Positions 33,001-44,700 of a stretch of DNA of 64,000 nucleotides are shown here, piece by piece. Positions within the stretch are counted from its first letter, which is position 1; the number at the start of each line of letters is the position of its first letter. Position numbers and translations under genes: made by a program. Below the pieces are notes generated by a model. That model saw only the letters and a list, made by a program, of their open reading frames with translations, made no database searches and had not been told where the DNA came from. Source of the stretch: Fratercula arctica (taxonomy: Eukaryota > Chordata > Aves > Charadriiformes > Alcidae); the NCBI GenBank assembly GCA_947846985.1, contig CANTUZ010000001.1:114531757-114595756 (forward strand), written 5' to 3'.

Positions 33001-35753
33001 AAACCTCTGCGTGTAAGAGGGCCCTGGCCTCAAGACAAAGTCCTTGGAGAGGGTGAGGACCTCCTCGGCGCGGCTCTCTCCTGATCCCTGAAGATGGTAC
33101 CAGCCAACAGAGAGATGCGTGTGCTGGGTTGTGGACTTGGACACTTCACAGGTGAGCTCCACTGCCTCCCCTTCAGCACGTGTGAGAACCTGGGGTGCCA
33201 TGGAAGCTGAGAGGGTGTCTGTGATCACTGAGCACAGAAAAGAAATGCAGACAGCAGCAGGTCACACGAAAAATCACAGGAAAAATGGGCAACCTGATGA
33301 CCACTATGAAATCACAGCCAGGCCCTGAGGGATCTGACAGCGTGGGAGAAGTATCTTTTGTAACTGACTGAAAAGGCTTCCACCAGCCTACGCCAAGATG
33401 TGAAGCGGTTAAAACCTCAGCAGGGAAGAAAGCACAGCAAATCTCTCTGCAATACTCTCTTCAGACAAACTATGGGCAGTATTAATTAGGCAGTCCCAAG
33501 GAGATTAATGAGCAGCCCCTCACAATCCCAAATTCAGTCTGGCACACCATCAGGATAAAGGTGGAAACAGCGGTGAATACCAGACGGAGGTAGCATACCA
33601 CTGTGTAGACGTGGTGGGGCTCACAGCAGGGCCTTTCCCTTTGCCTCTCCACCCCGTTGCGTTCCCTCTCCCAGTGCTCTGCAGGAGCTGCTCCCTCCCT
33701 CTTTCTGTGGGCATCTCGTTTGGGTCAAGTGCCATACCCTGACCTGAGAGGACACCAACAGGTAATGCACAGAGCATGAGAACTCCTGCCCTTCTAAGCA
33801 TTTAGCTGTGAAATGCTGTGGCTGCATCAGGAACTGAAGTTAAAGTTGGGCCATAGGACAGCAGAGGCTTCCTCTCCCTTCCCTTGCTCTGGCTGGGAGG
33901 AAACAGACAGAGCAACCTGCTGAGGGACCTCTGGGCATCCCACTCTTGGCCATTTGGGGGTAGGACAGGAAACCCACAGTGAGGAGAGAAAAAGGACAAT
34001 TTGTGTCCCCCAGTTCCATTAATCTCCCCTTTCCCCAGCTGCCCCTTTGTCAGAGACCAGGAGAGGAGCAGTTCCACCCAGCACAAACTGGGGGGCAGAG
34101 GAAGCCTGCCTGCACCCCTGCCTGGCAGGGAGCGGGGCTCTCCTTCAGGACCCACCTGAGAGGTTCGTCTTGGCGCTGTAACTCCCAAAGTACCTCTCAT
34201 CGGTGTTGGGCGTGTGGCACTCATACACCCCAGCATCTTGCTCCTGCAGCTCGGTGATGTGCAGCAGGACGGCGTCCCCCTGCACCCGCTCCACGTAGAT
34301 CCCCCGGCTGTGCACACGCTGGGTGTAGATGGCGTAGGGGAAGGAGGGGTCGACGGTGCTGACGATCTGCACCTCCCGCTCAGGGGCCAAGGGACGGTAG
34401 ATGGACCACTGGAAGTTCTGCTCTGCCGGGCCCTGGTAGCCGCTCACCTTGCACCACAGCGTGACATGGGACCCCTCCGTGCGGTAGAGGGGTCCCTTCT
34501 GAACAGTCACCACTCGTTGGCCTGTGCTCAAACCTGCCGGCAAACAGGTTGCACAGACAGTGTTTGCAGGGGTGTACGCTACCTGAGGGCTGCACACCCA
34601 AAACAGCAGCGGGTCTGCACGTGCACAGGACCGTAATGTAATACTGAAAAGAATTGCTGTGCAGTTTCATTCTTTGAAGAACAAAGTCCAAAGGACTTCA
34701 CATCCCTCGCAATTGCAAGAACAAGTTCCTGTAACAACAGACCTCTGAACTTTCTTGTACTCTAGCACACTGGGTCACACGACTGAGACCAGAACATCAT
34801 GGCCAGAGGGCTGTCAAGCCTGTTCATGGCTGGAGAGCATCTCTCAGCCAGCTGTTCAGAGGGAGCAGCAATCAGGCTGAGATTACTGGAGGAAGCTTGT
34901 GGTGTGTTAAAATTAAGAGGACCAAGCCCTCAAGTCCTGCACAAGGTGGGAGGGAAAGGGAGCAGGTGCCAGAACTGACCACTGCCAGAGAAGGAGATGC
35001 AGCACAGAAGCCAAGGGACACGGGACAGCAGAGGGAACTAGAAAGCTGGGTGCTGCAGAAGTGCTCCATGGATAGAAACTGGGGAGGGCATGGGAGAGAG
35101 GGCCAGCAAGAGCTCCTCCAAAGGCAAGGGGCACCAGGAAGCATCAAGGGGTCCCCCCATTTCTGTCTGCAGAGGGTTTTGGGAGGTGATGGCCACCTGT
35201 GCACCCTCCCCTCCTGCAGAACTCCCAGTGGTGACACTCGCTGTATTCTGGTGCCCATCACGCACACCGAGTAAAACGCTCACAGGATGTGGGCACTGAG
35301 TCAAAAACCAACCACGGAGACTGGGCCAGGGAAGAAAGCTGGTGGCGCCACAGCCTAAGAAACCCTCAGAAAACCCCTCCTTAAGGGAAGGGGCAGCAAG
35401 GTAACCCCCTCCGCACCCCCAGCAGCCATGCAGCAGGAGCGTGCACATCCCCTCACTGAAACCCTGCCAGGATCTGTGCTGTGGCTTTGGAGTGAAATTA
35501 CAGTGCCAGAAGGAGAACAGGCCGCTGCACCTCTTCCCACGGCTGCCGAGCCAGAGCAGCAGTGGCCACAGCAGGGCCGTCCTGGCCCCACAGCCCTGGT
35601 AAGGTGGCCTGCTGAGACACCCACCCACGAAGGTCCCATCCACACCAAGAAGGTAATTTACTTTCCCCTCACCTGCCCCAATGCAGGGCACTCACCCAGA
35701 AGGAGGAGGAGGAGGAGGAGGAAGGCAGCCACCAGGCACCGCATCAGCCCCAT
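17838..35753 (-). CDS. CD101: CD101 (IGSF2 / EWI-101), complete gene, 9 coding exons
   Basis: Type I membrane protein of the EWI immunoglobulin subfamily. In mammals it inhibits T-cell and myeloid activation at the cell surface. Coding exons join as 35753-35696, 34533-34156, 33227-32811, 30042-29659, 28900-28517, 27609-27205, 22246-21839, 21000-20605 and 18034-17838. Every internal exon is a multiple of 3 and every junction is phase 1 with GT/AG borders. The total is 3,027 nt, or 1,008 residues, against about 1,021 in human. Order: signal peptide (1-24), seven V-type Ig domains (about 25-943, one exon each), transmembrane helix (957-981), tail (982-1008). The EWI motif is in domain 2 (TEWIEDPDE); domains 4, 6 and 7 carry EW variants. 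Sequence resemblance to human CD101 runs through every exon, for example VQKGPLYRTEG and CHTPNTDERYFGSYSAKTNL. Introns are 1.2, 0.9, 2.8, 0.8, 0.9, 5.0, 0.8 and 2.6 kb. PTGFRN lies upstream in the same orientation. Untranslated ends are not fixed. Confidence 0.95.
18035..20604 (-). other. CD101: CD101 intron 8
   Basis: 2.6 kb between the last Ig exon and the transmembrane exon. It holds simple A/T tracts near 19,307-19,340, 19,975-19,990 and 20,119-20,135. No extra exon or clear repeat family was recognised. Confidence 0.8.
20605..21000 (-). CDS. CD101: CD101 exon 8: Ig V domain 7 (membrane-proximal)
   Basis: 132 codons, residues 812-943. The acceptor is TTGCATCCTACCCCAG and the donor CCACCAG/GTAATA, both phase 1. 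It reads ERQLQLEKTNRSIS, then VTLHCLLQG, LLANWFRGEEGG, DGAIEYPQESLAGRLHL and DAGVYHCELQEWQQQSEG. It is the most GC-rich exon of the gene. NRS is a possible glycosylation site. This domain is less conserved than domains 1, 2 and 6, but position, phase and core residues leave little doubt. Confidence 0.9.
21839..22246 (-). CDS. CD101: CD101 exon 7: Ig V domain 6
   Basis: 136 codons, residues 676-811. The acceptor is TTTCTCCATTTTAG and the donor CTCCCAG/GTGAGT, both phase 1. It begins ESKLLVATEESSVEIAGG. Core residues are AIECRIVFAQ, FAITWYLLP and DQGRYYCVVEEWLWLVDGWY. The run WYKLGEGASGRTTLEFKLP corresponds to the human WHKLGEKKSGLTELKLKP, fixing the exon end. Confidence 0.94.
22869..22886. repeat. 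C18 homopolymer
   Basis: Unbroken C run in CD101 intron 6 (G18 in the sense of the gene). Confidence 0.95.
23945..24115 (+). mobile_element. CR1 LINE 3' end, copy 1
   Basis: Contains the well-known CR1 tail: CTGGACACAGTCCTGGGGAA, CCTGCTTGAGGGTTGGACTA, GATGACCTCCAGAAGTCCCT, ending TGTGTTTCTGTGAC. It lies in CD101 intron 6, antisense to the gene. Confidence 0.88.
24150..24228 (+). mobile_element. CR1 LINE 3' end, copy 2
   Basis: GGGGTTAGAACTCGATGATC, CCCCCTCCAACCCAAACCAT, then TTCTGTGATTCC: the last 80 bases of a CR1 with its 8-bp terminal repeat. It starts about 35 nt after copy 1 ends, in the same orientation. Confidence 0.85.
27205..27609 (-). CDS. CD101: CD101 exon 6: Ig V domain 5
   Basis: 135 codons, residues 541-675. 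The acceptor is CCTCCCGAGCAG and the donor CTGCCAG/GTAAGC, both phase 1. It reads LGLRAILRSRIATVRYGQ, then FELVCQVS, SVGWLFQPSPP, HNAVAADEGTYQCEVEVWRR and GIKVMLP. The FQP, NGT and YQCEVEV blocks align with human domain 5. The opposite strand is also open here for over 700 nt, which I treat as a GC-rich shadow. Confidence 0.92.
28517..28900 (-). CDS. CD101: CD101 exon 5: Ig V domain 4
   Basis: 128 codons, residues 413-540. The acceptor is CTGTTGTTTGCAG and the donor TCCATGG/GTGAGT, both phase 1. It starts ERRMHLSVSTSTPQV. Core residues are LILLCEVQG, VSVRWWHLP and GGRYGCKVTEWSQG. The WWHLP and GQDG-type features (here EQDGTLSLGSAY) match mammalian domain 4. The EWI triplet is degenerate (EWS). 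Confidence 0.92.
29659..30042 (-). CDS. CD101: CD101 exon 4: Ig V domain 3
   Basis: 128 codons, residues 285-412. The acceptor is TTGATTGCCCACAG and the donor CCGATAG/GTTAGT, both phase 1. Core residues are LQLNCVVG (Cys), FQVLWLLNG (Trp) and DNGTYHCSVSEV (Cys). There is no EWI triplet at the G strand, as in the matching human domain. The donor is the least typical of the gene (GTTAGT). Frame, length and phase still fit it. Confidence 0.9.
30043..32810 (-). other. CD101: CD101 intron 3
   Basis: 2.8 kb, GC-rich and without any Ig-like reading frame. Nothing else was recognised in it. Confidence 0.75.
32811..33227 (-). CDS. CD101: CD101 exon 3: Ig V domain 2 with the EWI motif
   Basis: 139 codons, residues 146-284. 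The acceptor is TTTCTGTGCTCAG and the donor AGCCAGG/GTAAGC, both phase 1. It begins VITDTLSASM, matching the start of mammalian domain 2. The B-strand Cys is in VELTCEVSK, the core Trp in LSVGWYHL, and the F-strand Cys in SDRGQLYCEATEWIEDPDE. That last run carries the Glu-Trp-Ile triplet that names the family. NTT in VGNTTYKL is a possible N-glycosylation site. Confidence 0.93.
34156..34533 (-). CDS. CD101: CD101 exon 2: Ig V domain 1
   Basis: 126 codons, residues 20-145. The acceptor is TTTGCCGGCAG and the donor CTCTCAG/GTGGG, both phase 1. The V-set signature is plain: Cys47 (VTLWCKVSG), Trp62 (NFQWSIY), then DAGVYEC with Cys125. The run CHTPNTDERYFGSYSAKTNL is almost the same as in mammalian CD101, making this the best single exon for identifying the gene. 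Confidence 0.93.
35696..35753 (-). CDS. CD101: CD101 exon 1: start and signal peptide
   Basis: Codes for residues 1-19 plus the first base of codon 20, beginning MGLMRCLVAAF and followed by eight leucines. This is a hydrophobic signal-peptide core; cleavage is likely after Gly24 (LLGLSTG/QRVV), matching the human mature start. A second in-frame ATG lies three codons on. The frame stays open upstream to an ATG at 35,879, but that would put 42 mostly polar residues before the signal core, so I chose 35,753. The donor is CTGG/GTGAGTG. The leucine run is coded by a (CTC)6 repeat. Confidence 0.85.
35701..35722. repeat. (GGA)n trinucleotide repeat inside CD101 exon 1
   Basis: About seven GGA-type units on the plus strand, read as CTC codons (Leu) in the signal peptide of CD101. 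Confidence 0.9.
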
Positions 35754-38700
35754 GGGAAAGAGCTCTGCTTGAATCTTCTGCCAGAAGGGTGGCGGAAGGC
35801 TCTCATGGGCAATGGCAACAGTCACCCTGCTATTTTGAAAGTGGCTGTGAGGAAGCTGTCTGGCGGCAGTGGTTTCCACTGCTTAGAAACAGCACGGAGA
35901 GGTTGGGGAATGGGGTGCAACAGCAAAGTAACACACCTCTGGGAGGTGACAGCCAGCACCCCAGCCCCACAGTGCCTGGGCGAGGGTGATGCCCAAGGCC
36001 CCTCTTGCTGCTGTGTGCGTGCCAGGTGCCCAGCGCTGCCAGCTGTGGCTTTGCTGTTCCACAGCAGCTCTCAGGCTAACGTTCTGCCTTGCAACTCCCC
36101 CTTTGCTGCATGGAGTAGCTTGCTCCCTGCTAACAGAGGGGGCAAGGGGCCAGACTTCTAGGGCTCAAGCTCCCCCCAGCTATTTATTTTCCATAGCTGC
36201 AGACAGCAGAATGATGCCTCAGGTAGAGGCTGGGTTGGCACAGTGCTCCCTGAGGATGGCTGACCAAGCTCTGCCTCGGGGTACAGTGGGGCACCCCAAG
36301 TGGGGTGTCTCTCCCACAGCAACCCCACTAGCCCATTGGCTACACAGACAGGAGACCCTCCATCGTAACAGGCAGCCCAGGCGGCTTATCGGCTCTTGAA
36401 GGATCACCACGCAGACAGAAATCTGCCAGGAATGCTCTCCTGTAAGCACATCCCATGGGCAGGTACCTGCATGCGGGGCACCCTGGACCAGCAGCACTCG
36501 CAGGGAGCCCCACTGGGAGGGCTGAAGCCAGGTGACTGCTGGCCACAGCCCCAGAGGCAAGCGCTGCAGTGGCATCAGCTGCCACATGGCATTGCACCGT
36601 CAGCACTGCGTGGCCTGGGGCATGCTGCTGCCTATGCCAGCAGGTGGCAGGGACTGGTGGGAGGCTGACAGGGGCACATCCCGGGCAGGGGAAACCCAGC
36701 CTCTTGGGCTTGCAGCCAAACACAAGCGAGGGGCTCAAACCAGAGACACTCTCTGATAGGATTTGTTTGAGGTTTTGAGGGGGGTGTGTGTTGTTTTCGT
36801 GTTTTGGGTTTTGTTTTGACCACCGCCCCCCTCCCCACCACCCCCCAAGGATGGTGGCACAAAGCATTTACCCCTGAGCCATGGTACTCCTGCTGTGCTG
36901 CCACAGTATTGACTGAATGGCTAAATTAGCTCAGGGATTCACAAGCAAAAACCAACCATAAAACAAGTCCTTTTGCTTGATCCCACAGGACTCCTAGAGG
37001 GAACGAGATTCATGTAATGAATCAAAACAAACACAAGGTCCCTCCTTCCCCCATTTAATAAACTGATTCATATGACAGCCTGCGGGGCCAGGAGATAGAG
37101 GCAGAGGCTCATGCCTCCATCAGCCGGTTCCTCGTCAGCCTGCATGCGCAGCTCCAGTAGCACCAGCAGCTCTCCAGAAAGCCAAATGCAGGCTGGCTGG
37201 GGGGACGGGCTGTTGCAGCAGGCAGAGAGGTCCCTGCAGGATCTCACCTGTCCCCTGTCACCCACTACTGTTGCAATGAAACAGAGTAGAGGAGCAGAAC
37301 CTGTTTTGGGGGAAGAGGGTGCAATGCAGGACTGAAACCCACATGCTGCCTCCACAGAGGAGGTGAGCAGATAGGGCAGAGGCTGGCAAGTGGTGGAGTC
37401 CCCCAGCACACCTGTTGGTGAGGAGAGACCGTGTCCCATGGCCGTAGGACACAGCCATGCACATAGCCATAACTGCATGGTAGGCTTCCATTCCCTGCTC
37501 CAGGACGAAACCCTCCCATCTCAGAAGGAAAGGGATGAAGAGGCTTGCTTTCCAAGAGCAACCAGCTGCCTATAGTGCCCCAGGGATGATCCTGCTGCCA
37601 GTAAGCCAACCCGCTTACCACTTTGGAGGAGGGAAAAGCATCTCTGCTACAGCGACAAAGTAAATGGAAAGGAAACTTAGAGTTCAACCTCAGTGAGCTT
37701 CCGACAGTCAGCGTGCAGATAACCACACACGTGGGGACAGTTTAACTCCAAGCTTGCAACTCTAATGATGCATGAGTCGCTGTTTACATTTGCAATAGAG
37801 AAACCGGGGAGAATAGGATTGCCCGGCCCAGCTCTATCGCAGGCAATGATGAGGCTCTGTGGACAAAACCAACAGCTCCCTCTTCCTGGGACTGCACAGC
37901 CTAAGACTTACTCTCTTCTTCCCTGGGAAATCAGTGCAACCAGACATATGGCAGGGCTATTAACCACACAAGGCAGGGTAAAGGAAGAGGATCAGAGAAT
38001 CCTTTACAAAGACAGCATTGCCATTAGAAACCACATCAGAGAAGCCAAATCCATGGGGAGAAAGATCACCTTACCCTATTTTCCCGGGAATGACACCAGA
38101 TGGGAAGTGAGGGGGAATTATGCTTCTTGGATAGCACGTCCATGACCATGATAGCACCAAGAAATATGCTTCTTGGTCCCTGCCCGCTCCTATGAGGAGC
38201 GGAGGATTTGCCTCCTCCAAGCCACACAGTGCATATGCCCACATAGCTCATCTGTTGAGCTGAAGTGCTGCACCAGGGCCATGGGGATTAAACGCTACTG
38301 ACCTCTAACCCTTGGCACAGCCTGACTACCACCAGCACCCAAGCAGCAGGGCCACCTCTCAGCACATCCAAGCGGGGTACCCACCATCTCCCACTCCAGA
38401 TCACAAGGTTGGAGGTCAGATTGCTTTGGCTTTCACGCAGGTGATGACCACCTTTAATTGCATGCCTCCATACCCACTCTCCTTCCTCTTGTCCCCCTGG
38501 CTCCCTTTGCAGGCACGCTTTTTGGGTGCTACTCAGCCACTTTGGGACAAAGCTTTCCAGAAAACACCACCAAAAAAGCAGCATGGGAAGTTTTACCAAG
38601 CCCAGTGCAGCCAGGGTGAAGTTAGACTCTACCTAGAAGACCACAGCAGCAATCGGCAATATCCATGGTGACTTGGAAACCTACCGGACAAACAAGTGCT

Positions 38701-41700
38701 GACTAGACACTCGCCTTGCACGCTGCAAGGAGACTGGGGAAGGATAGGGATAAGGTAGGCTCACTGCCACAGCAGGGAGGAAGCTGTTGAGGATGAAGGA
38801 GGCGACCCCATGGTCAATGTTCGTTTTTAGGGGGAACAGACTGCTGAGACCCAACAGCAATTAGGCAAGCATAGGAGATAGGCTGCAACCCAGATCCCCT
38901 TTCTGGCTATATGGCCCCCATGGAGGCGGGGGGCCCTCACCCCATTTTGGTACCTGGGGTCAGGGCAGCTGTGGTTCCCTCTGCTCGCAGCCATCACATT
39001 CGTTGCTGGCTTCCACCCATCGCAGCAGAGGGCACAGTCCACCCCACCTTCCAAAGGAAACCAGACCTCAAACCACGTCTTGGGCAAATCCAACTTTGTA
39101 TAGGAAGAGTTTCCAGACATTACCAAGGTTGCTCTAGGAGAAAAAAAAAAAAAACAACTCTTAAACAGGAGGGTTCGCCCATGAGCTTTTGGCATTGCTA
39201 TGCAACATCCCAGGTGAAAGTAAACTGCTCTGGGAGGAGCATGAGCTCTGGGGACTCTGCTCAGACCTGTGGCTCCACCATCTCCTCACGCCCATCCGAG
39301 CCAGCCCTCAGCAGTGACCTGCCCTCCACGTCTCTACTCACACAGATGAGCACCCTGGGCCTCCCCAGGCACTGAAGCAAAGGAGGTAGACACTAATTTG
39401 AGGCAGCAAGGTCCCAGCAGAAAGGCTGAAGTGGGCAAAGACAACACAGCCCCCTCCTCCCAGCCCCTCCTCACCCTTCAGCTTGCGTGACCCGCCCTGG
39501 AGCAGCGTGGATGGGAGCCCTGTTCCCCAAAGGCTTTTTGGAGGGGAAAGGCACATGGTGCCTGCTTGGCTGTAAACACCTCAGTGCCTTGCAAAGGGCA
39601 GCTGCAGAGAGCTACCTGCATTTCAAGCTGCTCTTGTGACCAAACGGGGAGGGGGAATACGGCCCAGGGGTGCAAGCTCTCAAAAAATGCCTCCTCTGCC
39701 TTTCCTTCACAGATCTCAGGAGACATATCCGCCGCCCAGAAATGCCATTGCCAGATACTCACAGTAAACAGGGAGGGGCAGAAGGACACGGAGGGATGGA
39801 GGTTGCAGCCTTGTAAGTGAGGGGCTGGAGCCAGGAAGGGTGGAAGGGGGGGGTGGGATGCAGGGAAGAGCACAGCATTAGCCGGGATAAGCTGGCAGTC
39901 TTGGGGGACGTGCCAGAAGCATACAGATAATCGGGGGAGCTGGTGCAACAGACTTTGAAGTCTGCTGTCAGGTTTTCTCAGCCCAGCTCAGACATCAAAG
40001 GCAGCTGGTTACTTCCCCCAGTTAGGGAGCAGGAGCCGGCCAGCTGCCTGGCTTCCCCAAGGCCGGCCAGCTCAGCCACGATCCCTGGGGCACACCCTCA
40101 TGGGCAGAAACCTCCTGACAGACCACAAATGCCCAATTCCTCCAGCTGCTGCCGGAGCCAGGCTCGCTTTGCTGGGAGCTCGCCTCACAGCTACATGGGC
40201 TTTCACCTTGGGCTGCTGGAGCACAGAGAGATCTCGGTGGATAAGGATCTCCCCACTGACGTGCTGCAGAACCAAACCACCCAGGGAAACCAGACAGCCA
40301 CGAAAACAGGGGGAAGCCTTGCAAAAGTGAGGGAAGTATCAACCTTTTCCCATGGCAGTGGGAAGGACTGCTTCTGTCACTCAAATCCTGCGTGTCCTGA
40401 GCCCTGGTGGGACATGGCTGCTATGCACGGCAAGGACAAGGTCTTCATGAGCAAAACCCACAGCAGAACAGAAAGGCTGTTGCGATTGCTTTGCACCAAA
40501 AAACACAGTATCATTTGTACGGGAACTGAAACAAATCATTAAAATATAAAAAAAAAAAAAGGCAATTGAAATCTAACAGCAGGACAGGCTGGGAAGCAGA
40601 GAAATACCTGTCCTGTGCGACTGCAGCTTTCTAGGACTCAGCTGCTCTCAGTAGTGAGCAGCCACAGCTGGCCTAGGAGGAGAAGGCCCACAGCTCTTTT
40701 TTGGTGAACTGGTGTTTGCTCGCATTTGCATCATCATTTCTACTGCAAAAAGTCAAACGAGCAAAATTGGCCAGGGCACTGCAGAGATACCAAATCCTTC
40801 AGGAAAGTGGGATGGGTTATTCCTGCTTCTCTGCAGCAGCAGCAGGCAAACACACTTGTTCTGAACCCGCTCTGCCAGTGGGACATAAGCAGAGCCTTAA
40901 CCACATGCCTCATATATCTTATCCTAATAAAGAGTGCTCTTTAGGCCCCCTCCCCCCTTATTATTTTGGGTTTTTTTAAATCTTCTACCCACACAAAAGG
41001 GCTGAAAAGCCTCACTCTTCTACACCAGTCTTAGTAGTTTGGGCCAACAGTGCATTTCTGACATAAATCCCCTGGACATCTCACCTTCACTGCAGGTGGC
41101 AGAAAGCTCAGGGAGGGGCACAACGTGCCACTGGGGACCAGGAGGGATGCTGCACCGAGGGAGCTGATTCATCTCCTCCCTGCCAGCTCCTCGCAGCACC
41201 CCAGGAAGGAGCCAGCGCATGTAGCTCCTCAGCAAAGAGGCATTGCTCAGCAGCTGCCTTTCCCTGCACCGCATCAGGCCACACTCCTCTGGCTACGGGG
41301 CTCGTCTCGGAGGCAGTGCAGCCTGCCCTCTGTAAATCCTGGCGATCCCCTGCTGCAGCACATGCAGGGCCCCATCACGTCACTGAGCAGTCAGCAACAC
41401 AACCCCCTGCCCGGCTCAGCTCCTGCGCAGCACCAGCAGCTGCTATGTACCGCCCCCGGAACTCTCCACACTGGGCATTCGAAGTGGCATCAGCATCTTT
41501 TAAGCAAGCAGCATCATGAAAGACTGAAGCAGAGTAGCAGAGGGTTGCGCCTGGTTGTTTCAGTTCCCGATGGACACAGTGAGGGCAGAGGCCAGGCAAG
41601 AGAGAGGTTAAGCGAGGGAAAGAGGGAGAGCAATCACAGCAGACTGTTGTTCAGTAGGAACTTCCGCAGGGGAATACAGAACAGTATTATGTATTGGGAG

Positions 41701-44700
41701 AGAAGCTAGGTTTTAATATTAAGCTGCTTATTTAGGTCTCTAAGTTATGGAGATGTTGCACTTCAAAACTAATTAGATTGGCAGAGCTTGGATTTTATTA
41801 CAGGATTTCCAGAAGCAAGAGGGTTTAAAAAAAAAATAAAATAACTGCCCTGGAAATGTTAGCAAGGGAATTAAACAGTCATTGCTGCAGCCAATTGTTA
41901 AATACATCTAAGCTGGGGAAAATGACAACTCCAGCTGCCAAAACCCTGGCTACAGTAGGGAGCTGCTCTCTAACAGGCCTGGAGTGGAAGCTGCACAAAA
42001 TATGTGTTTCCCAGTACTAAAGGTAGGCTGAGGGTCTCCAAAGCGCTTTTCAGGAAGCACGTGCCTCCCTCTGATGGCAGCGTGTGAATCTGAAAGTGCA
42101 TGGATTTTTCCCCACCACAGGCAGGCAGCTGCAGGGCTGGGGCTGAAAAGAGAGAGGCTGCAGGTCTCACAGAGCAGCTCAAGGGTTACCTGGAGATAAC
42201 CCGCCATGTAAATCGACATAAAGTCCCATCCTTACCAGTCAGGACACTAAGGCTCTGTCTGCACAGGCAGAGCATGGCCACCCCGCCACTAAGAACACAG
42301 GAGTGATGCACAGCTATGCTCCTGAAGTGATAAAGCAAGGTAGCAATGGCAGAACTACACTTACAGTTCACCTAGCATCAAAGCCTTTGCTCATCTACCT
42401 GAAACAATTCCCTCTTTCCCACTCCTCTGAGATCATGGGAATAGCAGCAGTTTCACAAGGTCTGATAGCAGAGCCAGAGTGGCCCTTTTTAAAATCCCAG
42501 AACTGCCAACTTCAGTTCCTCTTGAAGTGCCTAAAGCATCCTTCATCTGTGAATACAAAGCTTCTCTCCAAGTACATACACGCAGGTCTCCAAAGAAATT
42601 CAGCTTGGGGTCTGAGGGGGTTGTCAGAGCGGGACCTTGACTCAAAATGTAGCATTAACATGCTGTTTAGTGGTCTGGATGTATTTAGCTACCAGACAGC
42701 CATACCTGGCCATGCTGTAGATGTTCTTTTCCTATATGCCATCTTTTCACCCTCCTCAGCATCGGTTTGGGTAGAGCACTCTGGATACCACCACCCTATG
42801 TTGACCTTATTGACACACAAGCATCCCAAGAGCAGAAGACAGTGTAGGCAATACTGATGCTGTTGCTGCTGGTATCCTCCATTTGCACTAAAGGAGGATG
42901 TCTTGGCTATAGTCACAGAAGGGCTAAGTTATATTTACGCTAAGCCAAACAAATTTCCTTCAAACAAAAGGCAGGAGCTGCAGTGAACTCCAGAGAAAGC
43001 CTGCAGGGTGCACAGCTTTGATTAAACAGAGACGTCAGGAAGAGTTGCAAATGTACAAACTAGATCTTACTTTTTTGTGCTTGGATTGTCAGTCTCAGTG
43101 TGAAAGCAACTCTTCCTTCAGTGTTGCTGCTGGAGGGCTTGATAAAGGATGCACCCAGTACTGCAACACAGCAGCCATTATCTTACTTTTGTCTGACACC
43201 TTCCACCTAAGAAAGCCTGTAGCACCTTCCCTGCTACTCCCAGAGACTTGGAGAAAAACCTCTCACCACTGAAACTTGGGTCTCAGTCAAGTTGGGAAAA
43301 GGTGACACTAAGACAACATGCTGCTGCCACCACTGACACAAAGTAAGGGAGGGTTTAAACACAGCAATGCCATGCCCAAGGGTCCTGGGAGCCATCTTGT
43401 TAACACTGTATACAATCAGGTCAAGGAAGGGGAAGTTAATGAATAGCAACTTACAAAAGACCTTTCTGAATGAATGCAGGGGACTGGGAGACAGAAAGGA
43501 AGACACAAAGAAAAAGATAATGGCACCAGGTAAGGACACCTCAGCATGCATCTGAAAGGCTGCAGAAAAAGCCATCAGCTTCAAAAGGACCTTAAGATCT
43601 TATTTCTAAAGAAAATGTATACTTCTGCCAGGCTCCGTCCTCAGAGCTCAGCTTCTGAAGGGGCTCTCCCTGAAACATCAGAGACTGACATTTCTGAGCC
43701 AGGGGAAGAAGCTATGCTTGTCAGCCCGCAGTGATGGGGTGCTGGGGGAAGAGAACGGGTAATGACAGAAAACAGCAAGTAAGGTTTGTCCCTGTGGAAG
43801 AAGACCAAACACTCAAAGCTGGAAGACATATTACCCTTCCTTATTGCTGGAAGACTCACCTTATGACAATGATTTTGCTCTAAATAAATACTTCAGGAAG
43901 CCTGGTCACTCACTATCAGTACAGCTCCTAAAAGAGACAGCTTCAGAGGGACTGGACACTGGATAACACACCAGGGACCTCAGTATAAGACTTGGTTGAC
44001 TCTAGTAGTCACACTGCAGAAAAGCTGCGTGACTGAAGGCTAGGAGCCTGCGCAAGGATATAAACCACAATTAGAGTGGATCGGATCCATCCTGACAACT
44101 GTAATCCAAAGACTATCTGCTGTGGCTTCCTCCCTCCTTCCCTAGCCCATCACTAGAGGGAGCAGCCATTAGCTCATTTCTCTCAGACCCTACCTGCCTG
44201 GCCAATAGTTATATACACATCTCTTGCCAAATTCTTATGTCTTAGGTGAGCTGAGCTTTCCTGTACAGCTAATGGTGAGAACCTTCAGATTCCCCTTATT
44301 CTAAAATGCATGTCTCAAGAACGTCACATAAAGTGCATTTTTTAGGTATCTGTTTCTCAAGTCCAGGGTGGCTAACCTGGGTTTTAAAGATGAATCCTAT
44401 CGTAGTTACCTTGAAAAATGACTTTGATTCATACTGGGTACAATGTTCAGCACAGTGGTCGCTTTTCTGGAACTCATAGACACTGAGCAGCATTTGTGTT
44501 ATGACAGCAAGCAGCCGCTTGGCAGAAAGCGGGCCAAAACCATCCTATTTAGAAAGAAAATCTGTCCCTCCTGCTTTGGCAAAGGAAATCTGAATGTCTC
44601 TTTGGAGTCATTTCCTCATCAGAGATGCTCAGTTTCCTTACATATTGTCTGGAGTCCTCATGAGAAAAGAGACTCCAAAACATTTGTGTGCGTTTGTCTC

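Noticed and set aside
34380..34691. Minus-strand frame over CD101 exon 2 reading HSNSFQYYITVL
   Set aside because: Out-of-frame shadow; the correct frame gives the Ig V domain 1 residues.
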